Shown here piece by piece: positions 6,952-14,702 of a stretch of 32,014 nt of DNA (its first letter is position 1; each line of letters begins with the position of its first letter). Made by a program: the position numbers and the translations under genes. The notes under the pieces were generated by a model. It was not told the DNA's origin. It worked only from the letters and a program-made list of their open reading frames with translations, and did not search any database. The DNA comes from [Streptosporangium] indianense (GTDB lineage Bacteria; Actinomycetota; Actinomycetes; Streptomycetales; Streptomycetaceae): contig NZ_JAKEIO010000088.1 in assembly GCF_021474405.1 (NCBI RefSeq), positions 1 to 32,014 on the forward strand. Direction: 5' to 3'.

Positions 6952-7275
6952 ATGAAGATCAAGAAGGGCGACCTGGTCCAGGTCATCACCGGTAAGGACA
7001 AGGGCAAGCAGGGCAAGGTCATCGCGGCCTTCCCCCGTGAGGACCGCGTCCTGGTCGAGGGTGTCAACCGGGTCAAGAAGCACACCAAGGCCGGTCCGAC
7101 GGCTCGCGGTTCGCAGGCCGGCGGCATCGTCACCACCGAGGCGCCGATCCACGTCTCCAACGTCCAGCTGGTCGTGGAGAAGGACGGCAACAAGGTCGTG
7201 ACCCGCGTCGGTTACCGCTTCGACGACGAAGGCAACAAGATCCGCGTTGCCAAGCGGACGGGTGAGGACATCTGA
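6952..7275 (+). CDS. rplX: 50S ribosomal protein L24
   Basis: L24 of 107 aa with an N-terminal KOW motif (KIKKGDLVQVITGKDKGKQG). It is an assembly initiator of the 50S subunit. An in-frame GTG at 6946 overlaps the rplN stop and would add two residues. The ATG at 6952 gives the canonical MKIKKGD start, with GGAGG (6937-6941) 10 nt upstream; both remain possible. The stop overlaps the rplE ATG (TGATG). Confidence 0.96.
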   Translation: MKIKKGDLVQVITGKDKGKQGKVIAAFPREDRVLVEGVNRVKKHTKAGPTARGSQAGGIVTTEAPIHVSNVQLVVEKDGNKVVTRVGYRFDDEGNKIRVAKRTGEDI

Positions 7276-7832
7276 TGGCTACCACCACCACTCCGCGTCT
7301 GAAGCAGAAGTACCGTGAGGAGATCACGGGCAAGCTGCGTGACGAGTTCAAGTACGAGAACGTCATGCAGATCCCCGGTCTCGTCAAGATCGTGGTCAAC
7401 ATGGGTGTGGGCGACGCCGCCCGCGACTCCAAGCTGATCGAGGGCGCCATCCGCGACCTCACCACGATCACCGGTCAGAAGCCGGCCGTCACCAAGGCTC
7501 GCAAGTCCATCGCGCAGTTCAAGCTGCGTGAGGGCCAGCCGATCGGTGCCCACGTCACGCTTCGTGGCGACCGCATGTGGGAGTTCCTGGACCGCACCCT
7601 GTCGCTCGCGCTGCCGCGCATCCGCGACTTCCGCGGCCTGTCCCCCAAGCAGTTCGACGGCCGTGGCAACTACACCTTCGGTCTCACGGAGCAGGTCATG
7701 TTCCACGAGATCGACCAGGACAAGATCGACCGCACCCGGGGTATGGACATCACCGTGGTGACCACGGCGACCAACGACGCTGAGGGCCGCGCGCTCCTTC
7801 GTCACCTCGGCTTCCCCTTCAAGGAGGCGTGA
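7275..7832 (+). CDS. rplE: 50S ribosomal protein L5
   Basis: L5 of 185 aa, a 5S rRNA-binding protein of the central protuberance that contacts P-site tRNA. Key blocks are KIVVNMGVGDA, GQKPAVTKARKSIAQFKLRE, LPRIRDFRGLSPKQFDGRGN and MDITVVTTATNDAEGRALLR. The start overlaps the rplX stop. An AAGGAGG ribosome-binding site for rpsN lies within its last codons. Confidence 0.98.
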   Translation: MATTTTPRLKQKYREEITGKLRDEFKYENVMQIPGLVKIVVNMGVGDAARDSKLIEGAIRDLTTITGQKPAVTKARKSIAQFKLREGQPIGAHVTLRGDRMWEFLDRTLSLALPRIRDFRGLSPKQFDGRGNYTFGLTEQVMFHEIDQDKIDRTRGMDITVVTTATNDAEGRALLRHLGFPFKEA

Positions 7833-7837
7833 GCGAG

Positions 7838-8023
7838 ATGGCGAAGAAGGCTCTGATCGCTAAGGCTGCTCGCAAGCCCAAGTTCGGTGTGCGTGGCTAC
7901 ACCCGCTGCCAGCGCTGCGGCCGCCCGCACTCCGTGTACCGCAAGTTCGGCCTCTGCCGCGTGTGCCTTCGTGAGATGGCTCACCGTGGCGAGCTGCCGG
8001 GCGTGACCAAGAGCTCCTGGTAA
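7838..8023 (+). CDS. rpsN: 30S ribosomal protein S14, type Z (zinc-binding)
   Basis: Short S14 of 61 aa with the zinc ribbon CxxC-x12-CxxC (CQRCGRPHSVYRKFGLCRVC). The ATG at 7838 is preceded by AAGGAGG (7821-7827) at 10 nt; the in-frame GTG at 7829 is only one base from that site, so it is unlikely. Streptomycetes usually also carry a longer, cysteine-free S14 elsewhere, induced on zinc limitation through Zur; that paralogue is not in this window. Confidence 0.97.
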   Translation: MAKKALIAKAARKPKFGVRGYTRCQRCGRPHSVYRKFGLCRVCLREMAHRGELPGVTKSSW

Positions 8024-8127
8024 TCCCCCTAATAAGGGATTTGCAGGGCTCTCGGTAAGCATCTGGGGCGGCAGGACGCCCAGCCCACATGCCTTAGGCT
8101 TGTGGGGTTGGGCGTCTGCCGCCGCCC
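8022..8127 (+). promoter_or_regulatory. hairpin plus very long stem-loop between rpsN and rpsH
   Basis: AATCCC (8022-8027) pairs with GGGATT (8036-8041) across the rpsN stop. Then 8065-8089 pairs with 8101-8127: GCGGCAG/CTGCCGC, CGCCCA/TGGGCG and CCCACA/TGTGGG with small bulges. The apex can fold further as GCC-TTA-GGC (8091-8099). The result is an almost continuous stem of roughly 25 pairs. No T-run follows. It could be an attenuator, an RNase III site or a protein-binding leader of rpsH. Confidence 0.6.
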
Positions 8128-8236
8128 TTACGACTTACTACGCCGTAGGTCCACCGCGCCGCACCCGTCCCGTCTCGGATCGGGGAGAGGGATGGCGCAC
8201 CAGGAAACCCCGGCGAGAGAGGCCGAAGGCCAATTC

Positions 8237-8635
8237 ATGACCATGACTGATCCGATCGCAGACATGCTGACGCGTCTGCGGAACGCGAACTCGGCATACC
8301 ACGACTCCGTGACGATGCCGGCGTCCAAGATCAAGTCGCACATCGCGGAGATCCTCCAGCAGGAGGGCTTCATCACGGGCTGGAAGGTCGAGGACGCCGA
8401 GGTCGGCAAGAACCTCGTCCTGGAGCTGAAGTTCGGCCCCAACCGTGAGCGCTCCATCGCGGGCATCAAGCGGATCTCGAAGCCCGGTCTCCGGGTGTAC
8501 GCGAAGTCCACCAACCTGCCGAAGGTCCTGGGCGGCCTGGGCGTGGCGATCATCTCCACGTCCCACGGGCTCCTGACCGACAAGCAGGCGCAGAAGAAGG
8601 GCGTGGGTGGGGAAGTCCTCGCCTACGTCTGGTAA
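8237..8635 (+). CDS. rpsH: 30S ribosomal protein S8
   Basis: S8 of 132 aa, a primary 16S rRNA binder and, in E. coli, the translational repressor of the spc operon. I start at the ATG at 8237, giving MTMTDPIADMLTRLRNANSA; the frame is open further upstream but that part lies in the structured leader. The C-terminal signature GGLGVAIISTSHGLLTDKQA, then GGEVLAYVW, is complete. The gap of 213 nt to rpsN contains the long stem-loop, so rpsH may be separately controlled. rplF follows after 24 nt. Confidence 0.96.
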   Translation: MTMTDPIADMLTRLRNANSAYHDSVTMPASKIKSHIAEILQQEGFITGWKVEDAEVGKNLVLELKFGPNRERSIAGIKRISKPGLRVYAKSTNLPKVLGGLGVAIISTSHGLLTDKQAQKKGVGGEVLAYVW

Positions 8636-8659
8636 TTCGGGAACGGAGGAGAGACAGCA

Positions 8660-9199
8660 ATGTCGCGTATCGGCAAGCTCCCCATCCCGGTTCCCGCCGG
8701 CGTGGACGTCACCATCGACGGCCGTACGGTCGCGGTCAAGGGCCCCAAGGGCGAACTGACCCACACCGTCATCGCGCCGATCGACATCGCGAAGGCCGAG
8801 GACGGCACCCTTCAGGTGCTCCGGCCCAACGACGAGCGGCAGAGCAAGGCCCTGCACGGCCTGTCCCGCACGCTGGTGGCGAACATGATCACCGGTGTGA
8901 CCCAGGGATACGTCAAGAAGCTCGAAATCAGCGGTGTCGGTTACCGTGTCGTGGCCAAGGGCTCCAACCTGGAGTTCTCCCTGGGCTACAGCCACCCGAT
9001 CCTGGTCGAGGCCCCCGAGGGCATCACCTTCAAGGTGGAGTCCCCGACCCGTTTCTCGGTCGAGGGCATCGACAAGCAGAAGGTCGGCGAGGTTGCGGCC
9101 AACATCCGCAAGCTGCGCAAGCCCGACCCGTACAAGGCCAAGGGCGTCAAGTACGAGGGCGAAGTCATCCGCCGCAAGGTCGGAAAGGCGGGTAAGTAA
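8660..9199 (+). CDS. rplF: 50S ribosomal protein L6
   Basis: L6 of 179 aa near the factor-binding site of the 50S subunit. It consists of two related alpha/beta domains. The N terminus MSRIGKLPIPVPAGVDVTID and the C-terminal signature RKLRKPDPYKAKGVKYEGE are clear. The ATG has GGAGGA about 11 nt upstream. The TAA is 3 nt from the rplR ATG. Confidence 0.98.
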   Translation: MSRIGKLPIPVPAGVDVTIDGRTVAVKGPKGELTHTVIAPIDIAKAEDGTLQVLRPNDERQSKALHGLSRTLVANMITGVTQGYVKKLEISGVGYRVVAKGSNLEFSLGYSHPILVEAPEGITFKVESPTRFSVEGIDKQKVGEVAANIRKLRKPDPYKAKGVKYEGEVIRRKVGKAGK

Positions 9200-9202
9200 G
9201 CC

Positions 9203-9586
9203 ATGGCATACGGGCAGAAGATCCTTAAGGGCGACGCCTACAAGCGCGCCGCGATCAAGCGCCGCCACATCCGTATCCGTAAGCACATCAACGGTACGGC
9301 GGAGCGTCCGCGTCTGGTCGTTACCCGCTCGAACCGCCACATCGTGGCCCAGGTGATCGACGACATCAAGGGTCACACCCTTGCGTCGGCGTCCACCCTG
9401 GACAGCTCGATCCGCGGTGGCGAGGGCGACAAGTCCGCGCAGGCCAAGCAGGTCGGCGCCCTGGTCGCCGAGCGCGCCAAGGCCGCCGGTGTCGAGGCCG
9501 TCGTGTTCGACCGTGGTGGTAACCAGTACGCGGGGCGCATCGCCGCCCTGGCGGACGCCGCCCGCGAGGCCGGACTCAAGTTCTGA
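9203..9586 (+). CDS. rplR: 50S ribosomal protein L18
   Basis: L18 of 127 aa, which binds 5S rRNA together with L5. The basic N-terminal arm (KGDAYKRAAIKRRHIRIRKH) is followed by the compact domain with RPRLVVTRSNRHIVAQVIDD and the C-terminal FDRGGNQYAGRIAALADAAR. Normal length for high-GC Gram-positives. It lies between rplF and rpsE in the conserved spc order, with a 41-nt gap before rpsE. Confidence 0.98.
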   Translation: MAYGQKILKGDAYKRAAIKRRHIRIRKHINGTAERPRLVVTRSNRHIVAQVIDDIKGHTLASASTLDSSIRGGEGDKSAQAKQVGALVAERAKAAGVEAVVFDRGGNQYAGRIAALADAAREAGLKF

Positions 9587-9627
9587 GTCGGTTCCGTAGC
9601 TAGCGGAAACAGAGAGAGGTAATTCCA

Positions 9628-10233
9628 ATGGCTGGACCCCAGCGCCGCGGTGGCGGTGCCGGTGGCGGCGAGCGGCGGGACCGGAAGGGCCGTGACGGCG
9701 GCGCTGCTGCCGCCGAGAAGACCGCGTACGTTGAGCGCGTCGTCGCGATCAACCGCGTCGCCAAGGTTGTGAAGGGTGGTCGTCGCTTCAGCTTCACCGC
9801 GCTGGTCGTGGTGGGCGACGGTGACGGCACCGTGGGTGTCGGATACGGCAAGGCCAAGGAGGTGCCGGCCGCCATCGCCAAGGGCGTTGAGGAGGCCAAG
9901 AAGCACTTCTTCAAGGTCCCCCGCATCCAGGGCACCATCCCGCACCCCATCCAGGGTGAGAAGGCTGCCGGCGTCGTGCTCCTGAAGCCCGCGTCGCCCG
10001 GTACCGGTGTGATCGCCGGTGGTCCGGTGCGTGCCGTGCTCGAGTGCGCCGGTATCCACGACGTGCTGTCGAAGTCGCTCGGCTCCGACAACGCGATCAA
10101 CATCGTGCACGCGACCGTGGAGGCCCTGAAGGGCCTGCAGCGTCCCGAGGAGATCGCGGCCCGCCGTGGTCTGCCCCTCGAGGACGTCGCCCCCGCGGCT
10201 CTCCTGCGTGCGCGTGCCGGGGCGGGTGCGTAA
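9628..10233 (+). CDS. rpsE: 30S ribosomal protein S5
   Basis: S5 of 201 aa, important for mRNA helicase activity and decoding fidelity. The double-stranded RNA-binding-like domain contains VVKGGRRFSFTALVVVGDGD; the loop VKGG is where spectinomycin-resistance changes arise in other bacteria, and it looks wild type. A Gly/Arg-rich N-terminal extension (residues 1-30, RRGGGAGGGERRDRKGRDGG) is longer than in E. coli. A GAGAGG ribosome-binding site precedes the ATG. rpmD begins 2 nt after the TAA. Confidence 0.97.
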   Translation: MAGPQRRGGGAGGGERRDRKGRDGGAAAAEKTAYVERVVAINRVAKVVKGGRRFSFTALVVVGDGDGTVGVGYGKAKEVPAAIAKGVEEAKKHFFKVPRIQGTIPHPIQGEKAAGVVLLKPASPGTGVIAGGPVRAVLECAGIHDVLSKSLGSDNAINIVHATVEALKGLQRPEEIAARRGLPLEDVAPAALLRARAGAGA

Positions 10234-10235
10234 TC

Positions 10236-10418
10236 ATGGCGCAGCTCAAGATTACGCAGGTCAAGTCCTACATCGGCAGCAAGCAGAACCACCGTGACAC
10301 CCTGCGTTCCCTTGGTCTCAAGGGCATCAACACGCAGGTCGTCAAGGAGGACCGCCCCGAGTTCCGCGGCATGGTGCACACCGTCCGCCACCTCGTGACG
10401 GTCGAGGAGGTCGACTGA
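10236..10418 (+). CDS. rpmD: 50S ribosomal protein L30
   Basis: L30 of 60 aa, MAQLKITQVKSYIGSKQNHR, then DTLRSLGLKGINTQVVKEDR, ending VTVEEVD. The length fits the bacterial family exactly. The ATG at 10236 follows the rpsE stop by 2 nt, and the TGA is 2 nt before the rplO ATG, so translation of the three genes is probably coupled. L30 is a small globular protein of the 50S subunit and is missing in some bacterial lineages. Confidence 0.96.
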   Translation: MAQLKITQVKSYIGSKQNHRDTLRSLGLKGINTQVVKEDRPEFRGMVHTVRHLVTVEEVD

Positions 10419-10420
10419 TC

Positions 10421-10876
10421 ATGGCGGAGCAGAACCCGCTCAAGATCCACAACCTCCGTCCCGCCCCCGGCGCCAAGACCGCCAAGACCCGTGTCGGTCG
10501 TGGTGAGGCGTCGAAGGGTAAGACGGCCGGTCGTGGTACCAAGGGCACGAAGGCCCGTTACCAGGTTCCGGAGCGCTTCGAGGGTGGCCAGATGCCCCTC
10601 CACATGCGTCTCCCGAAGCTGAAGGGCTTCAAGAACCCGTTCAAGACCGAGTTCCAGGTCGTGAACCTCGACAAGCTGGCCGCGCTCTACCCCGAGGGTG
10701 GCGAGGTCACCGTCGAGGGTCTGGTGGCCAAGGGGGCCGTTCGCAAGAACAGCCTCGTCAAGGTCCTCGGCCAGGGCGAGATCTCCGTGGCGCTGCAGGT
10801 GACGGTCGACGCCGTCTCCGGCTCCGCCAAGGAGAAGATCACCGCCGCCGGCGGTACTGTCACCGAGCTCGTCTGA
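10421..10876 (+). CDS. rplO: 50S ribosomal protein L15
   Basis: L15 of 151 aa. The long N-terminal arm that threads into 23S rRNA is visible (LRPAPGAKTAKTRVGRGEAS, then KGKTAGRGTKGTKAR), followed by the globular domain with FEGGQMPLHMRLPKLKGFKN and the C-terminal KITAAGGTVTELV. It is the last ribosomal gene of the spc segment; a strong hairpin follows before secY. Confidence 0.98.
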   Translation: MAEQNPLKIHNLRPAPGAKTAKTRVGRGEASKGKTAGRGTKGTKARYQVPERFEGGQMPLHMRLPKLKGFKNPFKTEFQVVNLDKLAALYPEGGEVTVEGLVAKGAVRKNSLVKVLGQGEISVALQVTVDAVSGSAKEKITAAGGTVTELV

Positions 10877-10908
10877 ACACCACAGGCGTCTCGATGACCT
10901 GAGCGATC

Positions 10909-10948
10909 CCGACCGGGGATGCCCCACAAATGGGGTATCCCCGGTTGG
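10909..10948 (+). terminator. hairpin after rplO
   Basis: ACCGGGGATGCCCC (10912-10925) pairs with GGGGTATCCCCGGT (10932-10945), with one G-U pair and an ACAAAT loop; flanking bases extend the stem to about 17 pairs. The sequence after it is not a clean T-run (TGGTCGTT). It is probably a partial terminator or mRNA-stabilising structure dividing the ribosomal genes from secY-adk. Confidence 0.6.
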
Positions 10949-11037
10949 TCGTTCCTAGGGCGGCAGTCTCGCCGGTAAGGTGGCCTGCACTGCCCACTTT
11001 TCACAGGGTGCTTCACTTCGGGCACTCTCGGCGGCAG

Positions 11038-11066
11038 TTGACCGTTACCCATGTCGTTGTTCTATT
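11038..11066 (+). promoter_or_regulatory. possible secY promoter
   Basis: TTGACC (11038-11043) and TCTATT (11061-11066) are 17 nt apart in the 244-nt gap after the rplO hairpin. The -35 is good, the -10 only fair (4 of 6). An internal promoter here would let secY-adk be expressed independently of the spc genes. Confidence 0.35.
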
Positions 11067-11120
11067 GGACTCTCAAGACGTCACCCTTGACGCAGTTGCG
11101 CGGGGGTCGCAGGAGGCACC

Positions 11121-12434
11121 GTGCTCACCGCGTTCGCCCGGGCGTTCAAGACGCCCGACCTGCGCAAGAAGCTGCTCTTCACGCTCGGCATCATCGTGGT
11201 CTACCGGGTCGGCACGCACATTCCGATCCCAGGCGTCGACTACCGGAACGTTCAGACCTGTATCGACAACGCCCAGGCCAATCAGGGTCTCTTCGGCCTG
11301 GTCAACATGTTCTCCGGCGGCGCGCTGCTGCAGATCACGATCTTCGCGCTGGGCATCATGCCGTACATCACGGCGAGCATCATCCTGCAGCTGCTGACCG
11401 TGGTGATCCCGCGCCTGGAAGCCCTGAAGAAGGAGGGCCAGGCCGGTACGGCGAAGATCACGCAGTACACCCGCTACCTGACGATCGCCCTCGCCATTCT
11501 CCAGGGCACCGGCCTCGTCGCCACCGCCCGCAGCGGCGCCCTCTTCTCGGGCTGCCCGGTGGCCAGCCAGATCGTCCCCGACCAGTCGATCTTCGTCACC
11601 ATCACCATGGTCATCACGATGACCGCCGGCACGGCGGCCGTGATGTGGCTCGGTGAGCTCATCACCGACCGCGGTATCGGCAACGGCATGTCGATCCTGA
11701 TGTTCATCTCGATCGCCGCCACCTTCCCGTCCGCGCTGTGGGCCATCAAGAAGCAGGGCTCCCTGGCCGGCGGCTGGATCGAGTTCGGCACCGTGATCCT
11801 GGTGGGCCTCGTCATGGTCGGCCTGGTGGTCTTCGTCGAGCAGGCCCAGCGCCGCATCCCGGTGCAGTACGCCAAGCGCATGATCGGCCGCCGTTCCTAC
11901 GGCGGTACGTCCACCTACATCCCGCTCAAGGTGAACCAGGCGGGTGTGATCCCCGTCATCTTCGCCTCGTCGCTGCTGTACATCCCGGCGCTGATCGCCC
12001 AGTTCGCCGGTGGCAAGTCCGAGTGGAAGACCTGGATCGAGCAACACTTCGTCAAGGGCGACCACCCGTACTACATCATTTCGTACTTCCTGCTGATCGT
12101 TTTCTTCGCGTTCTTCTATGTGGCGATCTCCTTCAACCCCGAGGAAGTCGCCGACAACATGAAGAAGTATGGTGGCTTCATCCCGGGCATCCGGGCTGGC
12201 CGACCGACCGCTGAGTACCTGAGCTACGTACTCAACCGGATCACCTGGCCGGGTTCGCTGTATCTGGGACTGATCGCTCTCGTACCGACGATGGCGTTGG
12301 TTGGGTTCGGGGCAAACCAGAACTTCCCGTTCGGCGGGACCAGCATCCTGATCATCGTGGGTGTCGGTCTCGAGACCGTGAAGCAGATCGAGAGCCAGCT
12401 CCAGCAGCGCAATTACGAAGGGTTCCTCCGCTGA
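11121..12434 (+). CDS. secY: preprotein translocase subunit SecY
   Basis: SecY of 437 aa, the channel of the Sec translocon in the cytoplasmic membrane, working with SecE, SecG and SecA or the ribosome. The GTG start at 11121 is set by AGGAGG 6 nt upstream. About ten hydrophobic segments are visible, the first near residues 16-34 (LLFTLGIIVVYRVG). Family motifs include NMFSGGALLQITIFALGIMP, GIGNGMSILMFI and YAKRMIGRRSYGGTSTYIPL with the conserved cytosolic loop. The C terminus ESQLQQRNYEGFLR is typical. The stop overlaps the adk ATG (TGATG). Confidence 0.98.
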   Translation: MLTAFARAFKTPDLRKKLLFTLGIIVVYRVGTHIPIPGVDYRNVQTCIDNAQANQGLFGLVNMFSGGALLQITIFALGIMPYITASIILQLLTVVIPRLEALKKEGQAGTAKITQYTRYLTIALAILQGTGLVATARSGALFSGCPVASQIVPDQSIFVTITMVITMTAGTAAVMWLGELITDRGIGNGMSILMFISIAATFPSALWAIKKQGSLAGGWIEFGTVILVGLVMVGLVVFVEQAQRRIPVQYAKRMIGRRSYGGTSTYIPLKVNQAGVIPVIFASSLLYIPALIAQFAGGKSEWKTWIEQHFVKGDHPYYIISYFLLIVFFAFFYVAISFNPEEVADNMKKYGGFIPGIRAGRPTAEYLSYVLNRITWPGSLYLGLIALVPTMALVGFGANQNFPFGGTSILIIVGVGLETVKQIESQLQQRNYEGFLR

Positions 12435-13096
12435 TGCGTATCGTCCTCGTCGGGCCGCCGGGTGCCGGTAAGGGAACGCAGGCCGCGTTCCTGGCCAAGA
12501 ACCTGTCGATCCCGCACATCTCCACGGGCGACCTGTTCCGGGCCAACATCAGCCGGCAGACGGAACTCGGCAAACTGGCGAAGTCCTACATGGACGCGGG
12601 CAACCTCGTGCCCGACGAGGTCACCATCGCGATGGCGAAGGACCGCATGGAGCAGCCGGACGCCGAGAACGGTTTCCTGCTGGACGGCTTCCCGCGCAAC
12701 GTCTCCCAGGCCGAGGCGCTCGACGAGCTCCTCGAGACCGAGAACATGCAGCTGGACGCGGTGCTGGACCTGGAGGTCCCGGAGGACGAGGTCGTCAAGC
12801 GGATCGCCGGCCGGCGCATCTGCCGCAACGACTCCGCGCACGTCTTCCACGTGACGTACAAGCAGCCGGCCAAGGAAGGCGTCTGCGACGTCTGCGGCGG
12901 CGAGCTGTACCAGCGGGACGACGACTCCGAGGAGACGGTCCGCACGCGGCTGGAGGTCTACCACACCCAGACCGAGCCGATCATCGACTACTACAAGGCC
13001 CAGGGCCTGGTCGTCACGATCTCGGCGCTCGGCAAGGTGGAGGACGTCACGACCCGCGCCATGGAGGCGCTGAAGCGTGGCGAGGGCGACAAGTAG
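12434..13096 (+). CDS. adk: adenylate kinase, long-lid type
   Basis: Adenylate kinase (220 aa) catalyses ATP + AMP = 2 ADP in the cytoplasm. The P-loop GPPGAGKGTQ is at residues 7-16, the AMP-binding region at STGDLFR (30-36), and DGFPRN at 84-89. The long lid domain carries potential zinc ligands, but the pattern is C130-x2-D133 and C151-x2-C154, whereas the Bacillus subtilis enzyme has C-x2-C then C-x2-D. secY-adk is a widespread pairing in Gram-positive bacteria; here the two overlap. A strong terminator follows. Confidence 0.97.
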   Translation: MRIVLVGPPGAGKGTQAAFLAKNLSIPHISTGDLFRANISRQTELGKLAKSYMDAGNLVPDEVTIAMAKDRMEQPDAENGFLLDGFPRNVSQAEALDELLETENMQLDAVLDLEVPEDEVVKRIAGRRICRNDSAHVFHVTYKQPAKEGVCDVCGGELYQRDDDSEETVRTRLEVYHTQTEPIIDYYKAQGLVVTISALGKVEDVTTRAMEALKRGEGDK

Positions 13097-13114
13097 TCGT
13101 CCGTACGCAGCTAC

Positions 13115-13144
13115 GGCCGCGGTTCCCCTCGGGGAGCCGCGGCC
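13115..13144 (+). terminator. terminator hairpin after adk
   Basis: GGCCGCGG (13115-13122) pairs with CCGCGGCC (13137-13144), and TTCCCC (13123-13128) with GGGGAG (13131-13136), giving a stem of about 13 pairs with a CTCG apex. No T-run follows, as is common for Streptomyces terminators. Confidence 0.7.
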
Positions 13145-13228
13145 GCTGTGTGGGTGGGGCCGGCCGCTCGGCCCCGTATCGTTGAAGGCGTTCGCCGTCG
13201 TCGAAGGTCCAGAAAGGCCGTAGCTCCC

Positions 13229-14065
13229 ATGGTGCAGATCAAGAGCCCCGAGCAGATCGCCAAGATGCGTGAGGCGGGGCTGGTCGTCGCGGCCATCCAC
13301 GCGGCGACCCGCGAGGCAGCCGTGCCCGGGGCCACGACGAGGGATCTGGACCAAGTGGCGCGCAAGGTGCTCGCCGAGCACAACGCCAAGCCGAACTTCC
13401 TCGGCTACGGCGGCTTCCCCGCGACGATCTGCACGTCCGTGAACGAGGTCGTCGTCCACGGCATCCCCTCCGACGACGTCGTCCTCAAGGACGGCGACGT
13501 CATCTCCATCGACTGCGGCGCGATCATCGACGGCTGGCACGGAGACGCGGCCTTCACGGCGTTCGTGGGCTCCGGTCACGCCCCGGAGCTCGTCGAGCTC
13601 TCCCGGGTGACGGAGGAGTCGATGTGGGCCGGCATCGCCGCGATGAAGCAGGGCAACCGGCTCGTCGACGTCTCCCGGGCCATCGAGACGTACATCCGCC
13701 GCCAGCCGAAGCCCGGCGGCGGCAAGTACGGGATCATCGAGGACTACGGCGGCCACGGCATCGGCACCGAGATGCACATGGACCCGCACCTGCTGAACTA
13801 CGTCGACCGGCGCCGGGGCAAGGGGCCGAAGCTGGTGCCCGGTTTCTGCCTGGCGATCGAGCCGATGGTGTCCCTCGGCACGCCGAAGACCGAGGTCCTC
13901 GAGGACGACTGGACGGTCATCACGACGGACGGTACGTGGTCCTCGCACTGGGAGCACTCGGTGGCTCTGACCGAGGAGGGGCCGCTCGTGCTGACGTCTC
14001 CCGACGGGGGGAAGGCGAAGCTCGCCGAGCTGGGCATCGTCGCTGCGCCGGATCCGCTGGCCTGA
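13229..14065 (+). CDS. map: type I methionine aminopeptidase
   Basis: MetAP removes the initiator Met from nascent proteins. The 278-aa protein has all five metal ligands of the family: D95 (SIDCG), D106 (HGDAA), H176 (GGHGIG), E211 (LAIEPM) and E242 (WEHSVAL), plus the substrate-binding His of VHGIP (H77). The frame is open upstream to 13148, but the ATG at 13229 (MVQIKSPEQIAKMREAGLVV) gives the family N terminus and lies about 11 nt after GAAAGG. It is isolated between terminators and is probably transcribed from its own promoter. Confidence 0.96.
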   Translation: MVQIKSPEQIAKMREAGLVVAAIHAATREAAVPGATTRDLDQVARKVLAEHNAKPNFLGYGGFPATICTSVNEVVVHGIPSDDVVLKDGDVISIDCGAIIDGWHGDAAFTAFVGSGHAPELVELSRVTEESMWAGIAAMKQGNRLVDVSRAIETYIRRQPKPGGGKYGIIEDYGGHGIGTEMHMDPHLLNYVDRRRGKGPKLVPGFCLAIEPMVSLGTPKTEVLEDDWTVITTDGTWSSHWEHSVALTEEGPLVLTSPDGGKAKLAELGIVAAPDPLA

Positions 14066-14121
14066 GCGCCTTCCGGGGCGGGTCGTCCTGCCCGACGGCG
14101 GCTGCGGGGGCGTGGGCGCCC

Positions 14122-14154
14122 GTCGCGCAGTTCCCCGCGCCCCTGGAGGGGCGC
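14122..14154 (+). repeat. intergenic hairpin repeat, copy 1 (after map)
   Basis: Contains the shared core CGTCGCGCAGTTCCCCGCG followed by the hairpin GCGCCCCTGGAGGGGCGC (14137-14154; 7-bp stem, TGGA loop). Three more copies lie at 16948, 17626 and 22634, all between genes. This copy is 3' of map and may serve as its terminator. Confidence 0.75.
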
Positions 14155-14188
14155 TTAAAGATCTGCACGCTGGGGCAGGATTCCTCGA

Positions 14189-14218
14189 TTCGTGTTTCTG
14201 AGGGGCCTGACGTAGACT
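14189..14218 (+). promoter_or_regulatory. probable infA promoter
   Basis: TAGACT (14213-14218) is a good -10; TTCGTG (14189-14194), 18 nt upstream, is a weak -35. Transcription would begin about 75 nt before infA, giving infA-rpmJ its own start downstream of the map terminator-like repeat. Confidence 0.4.
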
Positions 14219-14299
14219 GACTCGTCGGCTCTTGTGTACCCGCATGCCTGCATGCGCCCGCACAGAGTCGATCAAGGTAGTCGATTCGAAGGGCGAAGC

Positions 14300-14521
14300 G
14301 TGGCCAAGAAGCAAGGTGCCATCGAGATCGAGGGCACTGTCGTCGAGTCTCTTCCGAACGCCATGTTCAAGGTCGAGCTCCAGAACGGCCACCAGGTCCT
14401 GGCACACATCAGCGGCAAGATGCGCATGCACTACATCCGCATCCTCCCTGACGACCGGGTCGTGGTGGAGCTGTCTCCGTACGACCTGACCCGTGGCCGG
14501 ATCGTCTACCGCTACAAGTAG
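14300..14521 (+). CDS. infA: translation initiation factor IF-1
   Basis: IF-1 of 73 aa, an S1-type OB-fold protein that occupies the 30S A site during initiation. The GTG at 14300 gives MAKKQGAIEIEGTVVESLPN; the family core GHQVLAHISGKMRMHYIRIL and the end DLTRGRIVYRYK are complete. In-frame upstream starts (from 14234) would add a non-family leader. A GGGCGAAG stretch is a weak ribosome-binding site. rpmJ follows after 67 nt. Confidence 0.97.
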   Translation: MAKKQGAIEIEGTVVESLPNAMFKVELQNGHQVLAHISGKMRMHYIRILPDDRVVVELSPYDLTRGRIVYRYK

Positions 14522-14588
14522 ATCTTGCCTGTGCCCCGCCGCCCTGGGCGGTGGGGCTGCCGGCACTGACCCGGAGAACCTCACACCC

Positions 14589-14702
14589 ATGAAGGTCAAG
14601 CCGAGCGTCAAGAAGATCTGCGACAAGTGCAGGGTGATCCGCCGTCACGGTCGGGTCATGGTCATCTGCGACAACCCGCGCCACAAGCAGCGCCAGGGCT
14701 GA
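14589..14702 (+). CDS. rpmJ: 50S ribosomal protein L36, zinc-binding form
   Basis: L36 of 37 aa: MKVKPSVKKICDKCRVIRRH, then GRVMVICDNPRHKQRQG. The zinc ligands C11, C14, C27 and H32 are all present, so this is the C+ form. Many streptomycetes have a second, cysteine-free L36 under Zur control elsewhere. The 67-nt gap from infA and CGGAGAA before the ATG fit co-transcription with infA. Confidence 0.96.
   Translation: MKVKPSVKKICDKCRVIRRHGRVMVICDNPRHKQRQG

Noticed and set aside
12413..14626. Minus-strand open frame of 737 codons opposite adk and map
   Set aside because: Its translation is low-complexity Arg/Asp/Leu/Val sequence mirroring codon positions of adk and map; long antisense frames are a by-product of very high third-position GC.
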